Assembly (NCBI RefSeq): GCF_009296025.1
Contig: NZ_CP045178.1
Span: 8,308,001-8,372,000, forward strand
DNA length: 64,000 bases
From: Streptomyces tsukubensis
Lineage (GTDB): Bacteria; Actinomycetota; Actinomycetes; Streptomycetales; Streptomycetaceae
Direction of reading: 5' to 3'
Shown here: positions 36,967-46,405 of the stretch, one piece after another
How the letters are laid out: every line of letters starts with the position of its first letter
Position numbering within the stretch: position 1 is the first letter of the stretch
Notes under the pieces: model-generated
Told to the model about the DNA's origin: nothing
The model's database searches: none
Seen by the model: only the letters and a program-made list of their open reading frames with translations
Translations under genes and position numbers: made by a program

Positions 36967-39900
36967 TTACTGCTCCTGAGCCTCCTCGACCAGTGCCGTC
37001 TGCATCAGCCGCGCCCGGCGGCGGGCGATGTGCTGAGCCCGGCCCGGCGGAAGGTTGAGGGGCTTCGTATTGCCGAAGAGACGGCCTTCCGTGGGCGGGC
37101 AGGAGAGGAGGACCGCGGGGTTGTTGGCCTCGTCGAGACGGCGGACGAGTCCGTCGCTGAGTCCTCGGCCCGCGCCCATGGCGCTGCGGGCGATGACCAG
37201 GTGCAGACCCATCTCGAAACCGAGGGCCAGGTTCCCGAAGAGCGGCTCGAAGGGGCCCTGGAAGGTGCTGCCCGCGACCATGTCGTAGTCGTCGACCAGG
37301 ATGAACAGCCGCGGTCCTGTCCACCAGTCGCACTGGCGCATACGGGCGGGGGCGATGTCAGCGCCGGGGACGCGGTCCTTCATCGCGCGGGCCGCGCCCT
37401 CGATGGTCTCGTTGAGGTTGTCGAGGGAGATCACATGCCCGATGCGGTACTCCTCGGGGACGGCGTCCACCAGAGTGCGACGGTAGTCCACCGCGATGAT
37501 CTTCGCCCGGTCCGGGGTGTAGCGGGTGGTGATGGACCGGGCGATGGCGCGCAGCAGGTTGGTCTTGCCGCTCTCGGTGTCGCCGACCACGATCAGGTGC
37601 GGGGTACGGCTGAAGTCGTGCCAGACCGGTTCCAGGGCGTCCTGGTCGATGCCGAGCGGGATCCGCAGGCCGTCGCCCTCGGTGGCCTCGGGCGCGGGGA
37701 GTTCGGTGAGGGGGAGCCGGTGCGGCAACATCCGGACCTGCGGTGCGGGTGCGCCTGGCCAGTGCCGGGCGACTTCGGCGACCAGATGGGCGACACCGTC
37801 GCCGAGGTCGTCGAGGGAGCTGCTGCCGTCCAGCCGTGGCAGACCCGCGAGGAAGTGCATCTTGCTGTCGGCGGTGATACCGCGACCGCCGCTGCGCGGC
37901 ACCGAGCGGGCCTTGCGCGTGTCGATCTCGGAGTCCATCGGGTCACCCATCCGCAGTTCGAGGCGGGTGGCGGCCTGGTCACGAACCTGCGCGGACAGCT
38001 CCACCCAGCGGGTGGTGCTGATGAGAAGGTGGATGCCGTAGTTGAGTCCGCGTGCGGCGAGTTCGTTGAACTTCTGGATCAGGTCGTCGTAGTCCTGGCG
38101 AACCGTGGACCAGCCGTCGACCACCATGAACACGTCGCCGAAGGGTTCGTCGGCAAACTCCCCGGCGGCCCTGCGACGGCGGTAGGACTGCATGGAGTCG
38201 ATGGTGTGGTCCACGAAGAACTGCTCGCGATGGGCGAGCAGCGTCATCACTTCGGCCACGGCCCGCTGCACCCGTTCCGGGTTGAGCCGCGGCGCGACAC
38301 CGCCGACATGCGGGAGCGCGGCGAGCTGGGAGAGGCCGCCGCCGCCGAAGTCGAGGCAGTAGAACTGGACCTCGGCGGGGGTGTGGGTGAGGGCGAGGGC
38401 GGCGATCAGCGTACGGACGAGGGTGGACTTCCCGCTCTGCGAGCCGCCCGCGACGGCGATGTGGCCGCCGGCCCCCGAGAGGTCCACCACCAGCGGGTCA
38501 CGGCGCTGGTCGAAAGGCTTGTCCACCAGGCCGACGGGGACCCGGAGCCTGCCGGTCCCCGACCGGCCGACGGCGGTGAGGCCGCGTTCGGGATGGGGGG
38601 CGATTCCGGGCAGCAGGACGTCCAACGGGGAAGGCTCCGCCAGCGGAGGCAACCACACCTGGTGGGCGGCGGGACCGGAGCCGCGCAGCCGGTCCAGGGC
38701 CACGTCGAGCAGGGTCTCCTCGTCGCCGCTCTCCTCTGTCTCCGGCTCCGGAGCCGGAGCCGGAGCGCGCGGCACCACCCAGTCGGTGCTCCACGGCACC
38801 ACCTGGCTCGCCACCCGGGCCCGGATCACCGCGCCGGTGCGGCGCCGGTACATGCCGGAGGAGTAGGCGGCGCGGAACCGCGTCAGGGACTCCACACCGG
38901 ATTTCAGATAGCCGCTGCCGGGCTGGGCCGGCAACTCGTAGGCGTTCGGCACGCCGAGCACACCCCGGCTCTCCATGGCGGAGAAGGTGCGCAGGCCGAT
39001 GCGGTACGAGAGGTGGCTTTCGAGCTGGTGCATACGGCCCTCGTCCAGCCGCTGCGAGGCGAGCAGCAGGTGCACCCCGAGAGAGCGGCCGAGACGGCCG
39101 ATCATCACGAACAGGTCCATGAACTCCCGGTGTGCGGAGAGCAGCTCGCTGAACTCGTCGACCACCACGAACAGACTGGGCAGGGGCGCGAGAGGCGCCC
39201 CTGCCGCGCGGGCCCGCTCGTACTCAAGGGCGGAGGTGTGGTTACCGGCGGAGCGCAGCAGCTCCTGGCGGCGGATGAGTTCGCCGTGCAGGGCATCCTG
39301 CATACGTTCCACCAGGGCGACTTCGTCGGCGAGGTTGGTGATGACGGCGGAGGTGTGCGGCAGTTCCTCCAGACCGAGGAAGGTGGCGCCGCCCTTGAAG
39401 TCGACCAGGATGAAGTTGAGGACCTCGGAGGAGTTGGTCAGAGCCAGACCGAGGACGAGGGTGCGCAGGAGCTCGCTCTTGCCGGACCCCGTGGCGCCGA
39501 TGAGCATGCCGTGCGGGCCCATGCCGCCCTGCGCGGACTCCTTGATGTCGAGTTCGACGGGGCGGCCGTCCACGCCTACCGCGATCGGCACCCGCAGCCG
39601 GCCGGAGCCGGTGTGCCTGTCGAAGAGGACCTCGGGGGCGTGCCGGTGCAGGTCGGGGATGCCGAGCAGTGTGGTCAGCTCGACATCGGTGTCCAGCGGC
39701 TGTGCGATGTCGGTGCTCAGGCTCACCCGGCGGGGGGAGAGCAGCCGGGCCAGCGCCTCCGCACCGAGGGGGCCGAGCCGGTCGGGGCGGCCGAGCGGCA
39801 CGGAGCGCACCTTGCGGCTGCGGTCGGTGCGCACCAGGCTCACCAGCTCGGGCCCGACGGTGAGCCGCAGCATGTTGCGGCCTGGGCGCCAGCGCAGCGC

Positions 39901-41022
39901 CCCTGAGACGTCGAGGGCCAGGGCGTTGCGGTAGCCGTGCCCCTCCCAGCGGTGGCCAGGAGGTACGGTCACGCCGTCCAGGACGACGATCGTGTAGGGC
40001 TCGTCGCGGCCGGGACGGGCGTCCGGGTCGAAGCCGGGCCGCTCGGCGAAGTCGGCGCCGAGCAGGTCGTCGAGTTCGGTGAGGTCGGAGGTGATCCTGC
40101 GGGCCTGGCCCGCACCGTCCTCCTCGTGCGGGTCGAGCGCGTGCGGCAGCCACTTGACCCACTCCCAGTCGGCCCGCCGCTCGTCGCTGACACAGAGGGC
40201 GATCCACAGCTCCTCGGGCGCGTGGAACACGGCGAGCTGTCCGAGCACGGCGCGTGCCAGGGAACGCACCGCCTCAGCGCCGGGACCCTGGTCCTGGCCC
40301 ACACCGCCCTCCCCGGTGGGCGGGGGACCCGACGCGGCCTGATCCCCGTCAGGTGTCCCCTCCGGGCGCAGCAGGATCCGGGCCGAGGAACGAAGGTAGA
40401 GGCCGAGCGGCTGCTCAGGGATGGTGGAGTAGGCCCGGATGAAGCGGCGCAGGGCGTGCGCGCAGAGCGGTTCGAGGTCCTCCACCGGGCGGGTGGAGAC
40501 CGGCTCAAGGCTGAGTGCGAGCTGCTGTTCGCCCTTCGCGATCCTGACCTCGCCGAAGTCCTCGTCGGACGGGCGGCGATCCCACAGCCGCGAGGTGCGG
40601 GCCAGCGAGCGGAGCGAGCCGGGGTCCGGGTGGCGCCAGGCGAGCGCCCGCTGCTGCTCCGCGATGGTGACCCTGACCCGCTTGCGGGTCTGCGCCAGGT
40701 AGCGCAGGTAGTCGCGGCGTTCGCCCTTGAGGCGCTGCTTGCGCTCGCTGGAGCGGCGCATCAGCTGCCCCAGCAGCATGGCCCCGGCGGAGAGCGCCAT
40801 GACGCCCATCGCCAGATACATGAAGACGCCGTTCCCACCGCCGGGCCGCAGGAACATCAGCATCATCGACACCGACATCAGGGCCATCGGCAGATAGGTC
40901 CATATCGCGGAGGTGTCAGGCACCACCTCCGCGAGGACCGGCGGCTCCTGGAGGGTCAGTTGTCCCTCTGGCATTTCCGGTCCGCGCCTGCGGGCCGGTC
41001 GGCGGAACAGCACCACACTCAA
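36967..41022 (-). CDS. eccC: Type VII secretion ATPase EccC
   Basis: A 1351-residue FtsK/SpoIIIE-type ATPase, the motor of ESX secretion, as a single fused chain. After MSVVLFRRPARRRGPEMPEG two transmembrane helices lie at about 40-90. The three ATPase domains have Walker A GATGSGKS (about 508), GGSQSGKS (about 858) and GDTESGKT (about 1145), with Walker B segments FILVDFKGGATF, FYCLDFGGGGL and IIAVDYRRTL. The first domain is usually the essential one, while the second and third bind substrate signals. It starts at TTG 41022 behind GGAGG. It is on the opposite strand from the rest of the core genes and divergent from eccD. Confidence 0.93.
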   Translation of the reverse strand: MSVVLFRRPARRRGPEMPEGQLTLQEPPVLAEVVPDTSAIWTYLPMALMSVSMMLMFLRPGGGNGVFMYLAMGVMALSAGAMLLGQLMRRSSERKQRLKGERRDYLRYLAQTRKRVRVTIAEQQRALAWRHPDPGSLRSLARTSRLWDRRPSDEDFGEVRIAKGEQQLALSLEPVSTRPVEDLEPLCAHALRRFIRAYSTIPEQPLGLYLRSSARILLRPEGTPDGDQAASGPPPTGEGGVGQDQGPGAEAVRSLARAVLGQLAVFHAPEELWIALCVSDERRADWEWVKWLPHALDPHEEDGAGQARRITSDLTELDDLLGADFAERPGFDPDARPGRDEPYTIVVLDGVTVPPGHRWEGHGYRNALALDVSGALRWRPGRNMLRLTVGPELVSLVRTDRSRKVRSVPLGRPDRLGPLGAEALARLLSPRRVSLSTDIAQPLDTDVELTTLLGIPDLHRHAPEVLFDRHTGSGRLRVPIAVGVDGRPVELDIKESAQGGMGPHGMLIGATGSGKSELLRTLVLGLALTNSSEVLNFILVDFKGGATFLGLEELPHTSAVITNLADEVALVERMQDALHGELIRRQELLRSAGNHTSALEYERARAAGAPLAPLPSLFVVVDEFSELLSAHREFMDLFVMIGRLGRSLGVHLLLASQRLDEGRMHQLESHLSYRIGLRTFSAMESRGVLGVPNAYELPAQPGSGYLKSGVESLTRFRAAYSSGMYRRRTGAVIRARVASQVVPWSTDWVVPRAPAPAPEPETEESGDEETLLDVALDRLRGSGPAAHQVWLPPLAEPSPLDVLLPGIAPHPERGLTAVGRSGTGRLRVPVGLVDKPFDQRRDPLVVDLSGAGGHIAVAGGSQSGKSTLVRTLIAALALTHTPAEVQFYCLDFGGGGLSQLAALPHVGGVAPRLNPERVQRAVAEVMTLLAHREQFFVDHTIDSMQSYRRRRAAGEFADEPFGDVFMVVDGWSTVRQDYDDLIQKFNELAARGLNYGIHLLISTTRWVELSAQVRDQAATRLELRMGDPMDSEIDTRKARSVPRSGGRGITADSKMHFLAGLPRLDGSSSLDDLGDGVAHLVAEVARHWPGAPAPQVRMLPHRLPLTELPAPEATEGDGLRIPLGIDQDALEPVWHDFSRTPHLIVVGDTESGKTNLLRAIARSITTRYTPDRAKIIAVDYRRTLVDAVPEEYRIGHVISLDNLNETIEGAARAMKDRVPGADIAPARMRQCDWWTGPRLFILVDDYDMVAGSTFQGPFEPLFGNLALGFEMGLHLVIARSAMGAGRGLSDGLVRRLDEANNPAVLLSCPPTEGRLFGNTKPLNLPPGRAQHIARRRARLMQTALVEEAQEQ

Positions 41023-41431
41023 GGAACAGAACCTCCGTTTTCACGGCTTTTCAGCCCGTACCGAATACCGGTGCACCCGGTAGTGGGAAAGACCGCACCG
41101 CACTGATTCCCCGGGCCCGCGCGGGACGCTCAGAAGGCCGGGGGGAATGTTTGTGACGGACAACGGGGGACGACAAAACTCCCCTGATGGCCGATTGCGT
41201 ACCGGAAAAGGGGGCCCGGTCCGCAGTACGACCAGGTGGTCGCAGGCAGTAGTCTGCATTCACCGAACACGACCTGTCCACGCGGGAGTGGTGGTCGCCG
41301 TCCGTGCGAACGCGATTTCACCGCCAAGTACCCGGGTTACCCGCCGTGCGAACCTTCCGTACTGTTCGCACATCCACTCCCTCCGGGGAGTACTCCAGTC
41401 AAAGCCTCGACGGAAGACGAGAGTTCAGCTG
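41023..41431. promoter_or_regulatory. eccC-eccD divergent promoter with three GTGCGAAC boxes
   Basis: This 409-base region separates the two core operons. GTGCGAAC occurs at 41304-41311 and 41346-41353, and its reverse complement at 41364-41371, the last two making an 8-bp inverted repeat with a 10-base spacer. The first two boxes are 42 bases apart, four helical turns. They lie 60-130 bases before eccD, so a common regulator could control the island. Confidence 0.5.
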
Positions 41432-42838
41432 ATGACCGACAGTTCGGTGGCCGAATCGTGCCGCCTGACCGTACGCGCGCCGAGCGTCACCGTTGATCTG
41501 GCCGTACCCTCCGACGTCCCGGTCGCCGATCTGCTGCCCACCTTGTTGCGTTATGTCGGCGAGGAGGCCGAAGAGGCCGGTCTTGACCACGCCGGCTGGG
41601 TACTCCAGCGGCTCGGCGATGCCCCGCTCGACGACGAGAGCACCCTGGCCCACGCCGGGCTCTTTGACGGCGCCGTGCTCTACCTGCGCCCGCACACCGA
41701 GGCGTTGCCCGAAGCGCGCCTCGACGACCTGGTGGACGGGATAGCCGACACCGCCGCCAAAAAGCTGCACACCTGGCATCCGGGAGCGGCCCGCCGACTG
41801 CTGGTGGGCACCGCCTTGGCGACCGTGGCGACCGCCCTCGTACTGGTCTTCCAGCCGGGGGTGACCGGCTCCGGCTCCCTCAGGGCCGCCTGCGCCGCCG
41901 TGGCCGGGGTCCTGTTGCTCGCGGGCGCGGGATCAGCCAGCCGCGCGGTCGGCGACCGGCTCTCCGCGACCGCGCTCGGCCTGCTGGTCGCTCCCTGTCT
42001 GGCACTGGCCGGATGGGTGCTGCCGGGCGGCGACGTGACGGGACCCGACGCGGCGCGGGTCGTGGGCGCGCGGCTGCTCGCCGCGGGCACCGCGGGCGCG
42101 GGCGGCGCGGTCATCGCGCTCGCCGCCACCGCGGTCGGCGCCCCCGCCCTGCTGGCCACCGCGGTGGTCTCGGCGGCCGCCGCCATCGCGGGCGCCCTGC
42201 TGGGGTACACCGCCCTGGACGCACCCGCCGTCGCGGCGCTGGTGTCGACGGTGGTCGCCCTCGCCGCCGGGACAGTGGCACCTTTCGCCTTCAAGCTGGC
42301 CGGGATGCGGATGCCCTCGCTGCCGTCCTCCGCGGGCCAGCTCCAGCAGGGCATCGACCCCTACGCGGGCGACGAGGTCGCCGAGCGCACCGAACTGGCG
42401 GGGCGCTGGGTGGCCGCGCTCTTCGCGGCCACCGGCGCCATCGCGGCGGCCGCCCTGGTCGTCCTCGCCCAGCGCCCGCACCTGCCCGAGACACTGACAG
42501 CGCTCGCACTGAGCCTCCTGCTGCTCCTGCACAGCCGGGGCCTGGTGCACATCGGTCAGCGGCTGACCCTGGCGGTGCCCGGGATCTGGGGCCTGCTGCT
42601 GCTCGCACGGGCCTGGGCGACGGACAGCGGCGGCGACGGGCGCGTGGTGGTCTTCGCGGTGCTGCTCGCCGTCGCGGCAGGGCTCGTGACCGCTTCCTGG
42701 ATCGTGCCAGGGCGTCGCGTGCTGCCGTACTGGGGCCGTACGGCGGAACTGGCGCACACCGCCTTCGCCGTCGCACTGCTGCCGCTCACCATGTGGGTGG
42801 CGGGTCTTTTCGGTTACCTGCGCGGCCTGTTCGGCTGA
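41432..42838 (+). CDS. eccD: Type VII secretion membrane protein EccD
   Basis: A 468-residue protein. The first about 110 residues form the ubiquitin-like cytoplasmic domain (CRLTVRAPSVTVDLAVPSDVPVADLLP, GWVLQRLGDAPLDDESTLAHAGLFDGAVLYLRP). Then come about 11 transmembrane helices, typical of EccD, which forms the vestibule of the ESX membrane complex. The ATG at 41432 follows GAGAG at about nine bases. It is followed 45 bases later by eccB, so both are likely in one transcript. Confidence 0.92.
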   Translation: MTDSSVAESCRLTVRAPSVTVDLAVPSDVPVADLLPTLLRYVGEEAEEAGLDHAGWVLQRLGDAPLDDESTLAHAGLFDGAVLYLRPHTEALPEARLDDLVDGIADTAAKKLHTWHPGAARRLLVGTALATVATALVLVFQPGVTGSGSLRAACAAVAGVLLLAGAGSASRAVGDRLSATALGLLVAPCLALAGWVLPGGDVTGPDAARVVGARLLAAGTAGAGGAVIALAATAVGAPALLATAVVSAAAAIAGALLGYTALDAPAVAALVSTVVALAAGTVAPFAFKLAGMRMPSLPSSAGQLQQGIDPYAGDEVAERTELAGRWVAALFAATGAIAAAALVVLAQRPHLPETLTALALSLLLLLHSRGLVHIGQRLTLAVPGIWGLLLLARAWATDSGGDGRVVVFAVLLAVAAGLVTASWIVPGRRVLPYWGRTAELAHTAFAVALLPLTMWVAGLFGYLRGLFG

Positions 42839-42883
42839 GCGGGTCCCCGGTCAGGTACGTGGGACACGAGTTGAGGAGAGGCT

Positions 42884-44470
42884 GTGCAGTCCAAGCGCGA
42901 CCAGGTACAGGCCCACAGTTTCATGATGGGCAGGCTCAGTTCGGGGCTGCTGACGGCCGACCCGGACGCCCCGGAGAGCCCGCTCGGGCGCACCACCCGA
43001 GGCGTGGTCTTCGGTGTACTGGTGACCGTCCTGATCAGCGCGGGTGTCACCGTCTTCGGGCTGCTGCGCCCCGGCGGGAACGACGGCTGGCGCGACGGCA
43101 AGCACCTGGTGGTCAACCGTGACACCGGAGCCCGCTATCTGTGGACCGGCACAGACGGCGTACTGCACCCGGTGCGCAACTACGCCTCCGCGCGGCTGAT
43201 CGGCGGCGCCGACCTGGCGAGCGTGGACGTTGCCACCGCCTCATTGCGGGACGTCCCCGTGGGGTCCTCGACCGGTATACCCGGCGCGCCTGACGCCGTG
43301 CCAGGACCCGACCGGCTCGACGACGGGGCCTGGCACGTCTGCGTCACGGGCCCGGACGGGCCGCTGCCCAGTACCTCCGGGGCCGTGACGGGCACCGTGG
43401 TGTACGAGCCGGGAGCCACCACCCTGGTCGCAGGGGCGCCACTGGACTCCCACCAGGTCGGCGGCGGCAAGGGCGTGCTCGTGCAAGGGCCGGACGACAC
43501 GGAGTACCTGGTGTGGCGGGGCAGCCGGCTGCCGCTCGACCGAGCCTCCGACGCCCGCAACGCCCTCGGCTACGACGCGGAGCGCCCGATGCCGGTCTCC
43601 GCGGCCTTCCTCGACGCGCTGGCCCCAGGACCCGCCCTCAAACCGCCCGCCGTTCCTGGGCGCGGCGGGCGGGGTCCCGAACTCGGAGGCGAGGCCAGCA
43701 GGATCGGCCAGCTCTTCAAGGTCAGTGTGCCCGGCGGCGGCAGCAGCACGTACCACCTGCTCCAGAAGGACGGACTGGTGCCGCTGACCAGGCTCGGCGC
43801 GGCCCTGGTGCTGGGTGATCCCGCCACCCAGCGGGACGCCTACCAAGGGCGGTCGCCCGAGGCGCGCGTGGTGGGCGCGGACGTGCTGCGCGCCCACCGG
43901 GCGAAGGACGCGTCCCCCGCCGGATCCGCTGACCTGCCCGACGCTCCGCCGGTCCCGCAGCACACCCGGCGCGGCAACGCGCTCTGCGCGCAGGTGGACG
44001 GCGACAGCGGCGGCACCCGGATCAGATCCGTGCTGGTCCCGCTGGTCGGCCTCGCCCCGGTCGTGGTGTCGGAGAAATCCGCTCAGCCGCTTGCTCCGGC
44101 CTGCGTCAGGGCGGACGCCACGGTGGTACGCCCCGGGCGTGGCGCTCTGGTCAGGGCCCTGCACGCGAGCGGTGCCGCGCACGCGGGGACCACCTATCTG
44201 GTGGCGGAGAACGGTGTGAAGTACCGCGTCTTCGGAGCGGAGTCGCTGGAAGCCCTCGGATACGCGAGTTCGGACATCGACTCGGTCCCCGCACCGCTGC
44301 TCTCGGCTCTCCCGACCGGCCCGGACCTCGACCCGGCGGCCGCATCGGGGGGAGCGGAGCCCCGGGTCACGGCTCCGGAGTGCGGATCCGACGCGCGGGC
44401 GGGGCAGCGCGCGGAGAGCGACGTGACGGACAAGGCGGTATCCGCCCGCACGGTCGGCACCGTGAGCTGA
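42884..44470 (+). CDS. eccB: Type VII secretion protein EccB
   Basis: A 528-residue protein. The cytoplasmic N-terminus RDQVQAHSFMMGRLSSGLL, then one transmembrane helix (about 37-62, GVVFGVLVTVLISAGVTVFGLL), then a large extracytoplasmic part with repeated strands such as GARYLWTGTDGVLHPVRNYASARLIGG, DTEYLVWRGSRLPL and TYHLLQKDGLVPLTRLGAALVLG. EccB proteins form the periplasm-side part of the ESX complex. GTG at 42884 follows GAGGAGAG. The C-terminus is Ala/Ser/Gly-rich. Confidence 0.92.
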   Translation: MQSKRDQVQAHSFMMGRLSSGLLTADPDAPESPLGRTTRGVVFGVLVTVLISAGVTVFGLLRPGGNDGWRDGKHLVVNRDTGARYLWTGTDGVLHPVRNYASARLIGGADLASVDVATASLRDVPVGSSTGIPGAPDAVPGPDRLDDGAWHVCVTGPDGPLPSTSGAVTGTVVYEPGATTLVAGAPLDSHQVGGGKGVLVQGPDDTEYLVWRGSRLPLDRASDARNALGYDAERPMPVSAAFLDALAPGPALKPPAVPGRGGRGPELGGEASRIGQLFKVSVPGGGSSTYHLLQKDGLVPLTRLGAALVLGDPATQRDAYQGRSPEARVVGADVLRAHRAKDASPAGSADLPDAPPVPQHTRRGNALCAQVDGDSGGTRIRSVLVPLVGLAPVVVSEKSAQPLAPACVRADATVVRPGRGALVRALHASGAAHAGTTYLVAENGVKYRVFGAESLEALGYASSDIDSVPAPLLSALPTGPDLDPAAASGGAEPRVTAPECGSDARAGQRAESDVTDKAVSARTVGTVS

Positions 44471-44947
44471 TCAGGGCAAGGGCCGTAGATGACGGCAAAG
44501 GCAGAGAATGGTACGGGGGCGGCGAATCGCTCGAATCGTACGCGGCGCCGAAGGACCCCTTAGTTCGGTGAAGTCGGCACGGGGCGATAGGTGACGGGAA
44601 CCTCAGGAAGCGCTCAAGTATTCACGCCGACCGCCTCCGCTGAAACTCGCGGATACGCGCGCATTGCCCGATTCCGCCCCTCACGGACGGCCGTTCGCCT
44701 TCTCTGCCCGGACGTTATCCGCCGCCGGTGGGTCGAGGACATACGGCCATGCCCTGGTGCTGGGGACGTCGGACGGAGCCGCGTTCATCGCGCCGAAACG
44801 TGCGGCCAACTTCCGTGCCACAGAAGTGATCCGAGGGAAGTCCCCCCGCACAAATCTTTCCAGCTCGCATTGCGCGGAACGCCAACTTCTCCTTAATCTC
44901 AGCGGGCAACACCGAGACGAAGCTCGCCTGAACGAAGGGAACGTGAC
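44471..44947 (+). promoter_or_regulatory. Upstream region of the esx genes
   Basis: A gap of 477 bases with no recognised gene, likely the esx promoter. GGAAC at 44598 followed after 16 bases by GTA resembles an ECF-sigma site only loosely. The end of the region, near 44875-44905, is AT-richer (TTCTCCTTAATCTCAG). Nothing firm can be assigned. Confidence 0.3.
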
Positions 44948-45283
44948 ATGGCGGACAGCCCCGAGAGGAAAGCTGACTATGCCAAGGGCCTGGGAGGCGT
45001 CTCCTCTCTGGAGTCGGCCCGGAGCCAGGTCGAGAAGATCCAGAACAATGTCGCCGAGATCGCGGCCCGTTCCGGCGTGGGTGGCGACGAGGGCACCGCC
45101 CTGATGAAGCTCTTCCGTAGTTGGACCGCCGAGTCGCAGAAGGTCGTCGTCGAGGTCAGCAAGATGATCGACGCGCTCCAGGAGAACGTGACGTCCGCGG
45201 ACCGGGTGAAGAAGGAGAACGAGGACTACACCCAGGTCCTCACCAGCAAGACCAGTCAGGGCGTCTTCGACGCACTGCGCTGA
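44948..45283 (+). CDS. Esx/WXG100-like protein with W-T-A turn
   Basis: A 111-residue, all-helical small protein (ESARSQVEKIQNNVAEIAARSG, then ALMKLFRSWTAESQKVVVEVSKMIDALQENV). Its size, helical content and place directly before the WXG protein suggest the EsxB partner of a heterodimer. Trp59 in the turn is followed by T-A instead of x-G, and the characteristic C-terminal YxxxD/E export signal is replaced by NEDYTQVLTS, where DYTQV is in a comparable place. It has an AAGGGA ribosome site. The two esx genes are 91 bases apart. Confidence 0.72.
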   Translation: MADSPERKADYAKGLGGVSSLESARSQVEKIQNNVAEIAARSGVGGDEGTALMKLFRSWTAESQKVVVEVSKMIDALQENVTSADRVKKENEDYTQVLTSKTSQGVFDALR

Positions 45284-45374
45284 TCCACCCCGCGGCGCCG
45301 GACCTCGCCCCCCCGCGAGGCCGGATCCTGTGAACTCCCCGGGCCCCCGGCCCGGTGATCCGAGAGGAGACGTC

Positions 45375-45683
45375 ATGAGCGAAGGCATCATCGACCTGCA
45401 GTTCCCCCTGGCCCGACAGGCGATCGAGGAGCTGCGGGGCCAGACCCAGCAGATCATCGAAACCCTCAACAGGCTGGAGGACGAGCTGAAGCCGCTCGTC
45501 ACCACCTGGGAGGGCAGCGACCAGGAGATGTACCTCGTCGTCCAGCAGGAGTGGGACGCGGCCACCAAGAGGATGGCGCAACTCCTCGGCGACAGCGGAG
45601 ACCTGGTCCAGATGATTCACGACAACCACTCCCGCGACATGCGCAAGAGCGCGGACAACTGGGGCAACGTGCGGGCCCGCTGA
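45375..45683 (+). CDS. WXG100 family protein (EsxA-like)
   Basis: A 102-residue protein with two helices joined at the WXG turn: LRGQTQQIIETLNRLEDELKPLVTTWEGSDQEMYLVVQQEWDAATKRM. The motif is W45-E-G47. The C-terminal helix ends with NHSRDMRKSADNWGNVRAR. WXG proteins are secreted as dimers through the EccC motor. The ATG is preceded by GAGGAG, and the gene probably forms an operon with the preceding Esx-like gene. Confidence 0.88.
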   Translation: MSEGIIDLQFPLARQAIEELRGQTQQIIETLNRLEDELKPLVTTWEGSDQEMYLVVQQEWDAATKRMAQLLGDSGDLVQMIHDNHSRDMRKSADNWGNVRAR

Positions 45684-45809
45684 GGGTTCTCCCTCGTCCT
45701 GTGTGATCGGAAGACGGCGAACCGCCCGTACGGCGGCCCCGTACGGGCGGTTCCGCGACGCGACCGGAGGCCCCGTACCCGTCAGGCACCAAGCGGCAGG
45801 AGAGTGTCC

Positions 45810-46277
45810 ATGGCCGGTGACAAGGCCGATGTCAAGCATTTCGACCTCAAGCAGATGGAGAACTTCCGGGACAACGAGGTGGCGCCGGTGTACACCGCCG
45901 CCAAGAAGCACCGCGAGGACGGCGACGGGACCCACATCCGCCCCCTCGGTCAGCTCATCGACGGGCACACCACCGCGGACAACCTCACCCAGGACCAGCA
46001 GCTCCTGCGCATCGGCAAGATGGTCACGGAACCACTCGTCTCGGGACCGACCCTGATCGAGAACGTCCGCACCGCCGCCGAGTCCATCGACAAGCTGCTC
46101 GGTGACCAGATGGACCTCTTCAAGGAGCTGAAGGAGGCGCTCACCGAGACCATCGACGAGGCCAACAAGACCAAGAACAAGAATCTGGAAGCGATCGACG
46201 CGCAGACGCTGCTCCAGACCTTCGAAGAGGTCGACACACTCACCGCGGGTGGCGCCGAGTCGAGCGACGAAACCTGA
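45810..46277 (+). CDS. Helical type VII accessory protein
   Basis: A 155-residue acidic, mostly helical protein of unknown family: MAGDKADVKHFDLKQMENFRDNEV, then THIRPLGQLIDGHTTADNL and a long helix ENVRTAAESIDKLLGDQMDLFKELKEALTETIDEANKTKN. It lies between the esx pair and the large WXG protein and probably binds one of them. The ATG at 45810 lies seven bases after AGGAG; a GTG six bases earlier is also in frame. No catalytic motif is visible. Confidence 0.65.
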   Translation: MAGDKADVKHFDLKQMENFRDNEVAPVYTAAKKHREDGDGTHIRPLGQLIDGHTTADNLTQDQQLLRIGKMVTEPLVSGPTLIENVRTAAESIDKLLGDQMDLFKELKEALTETIDEANKTKNKNLEAIDAQTLLQTFEEVDTLTAGGAESSDET

Positions 46278-46405
46278 GCACGCGCCACCCACGTGGGCAG
46301 GGGCCGCGGCCGCCCGCCGCGTCCGCACGAGCATGACCCGGCCGCGCACCCGCAGGAGAACGCGGAGCGCCGGCACGAGCGACAACCGACCAGAAAGGGC
46401 GCCCG

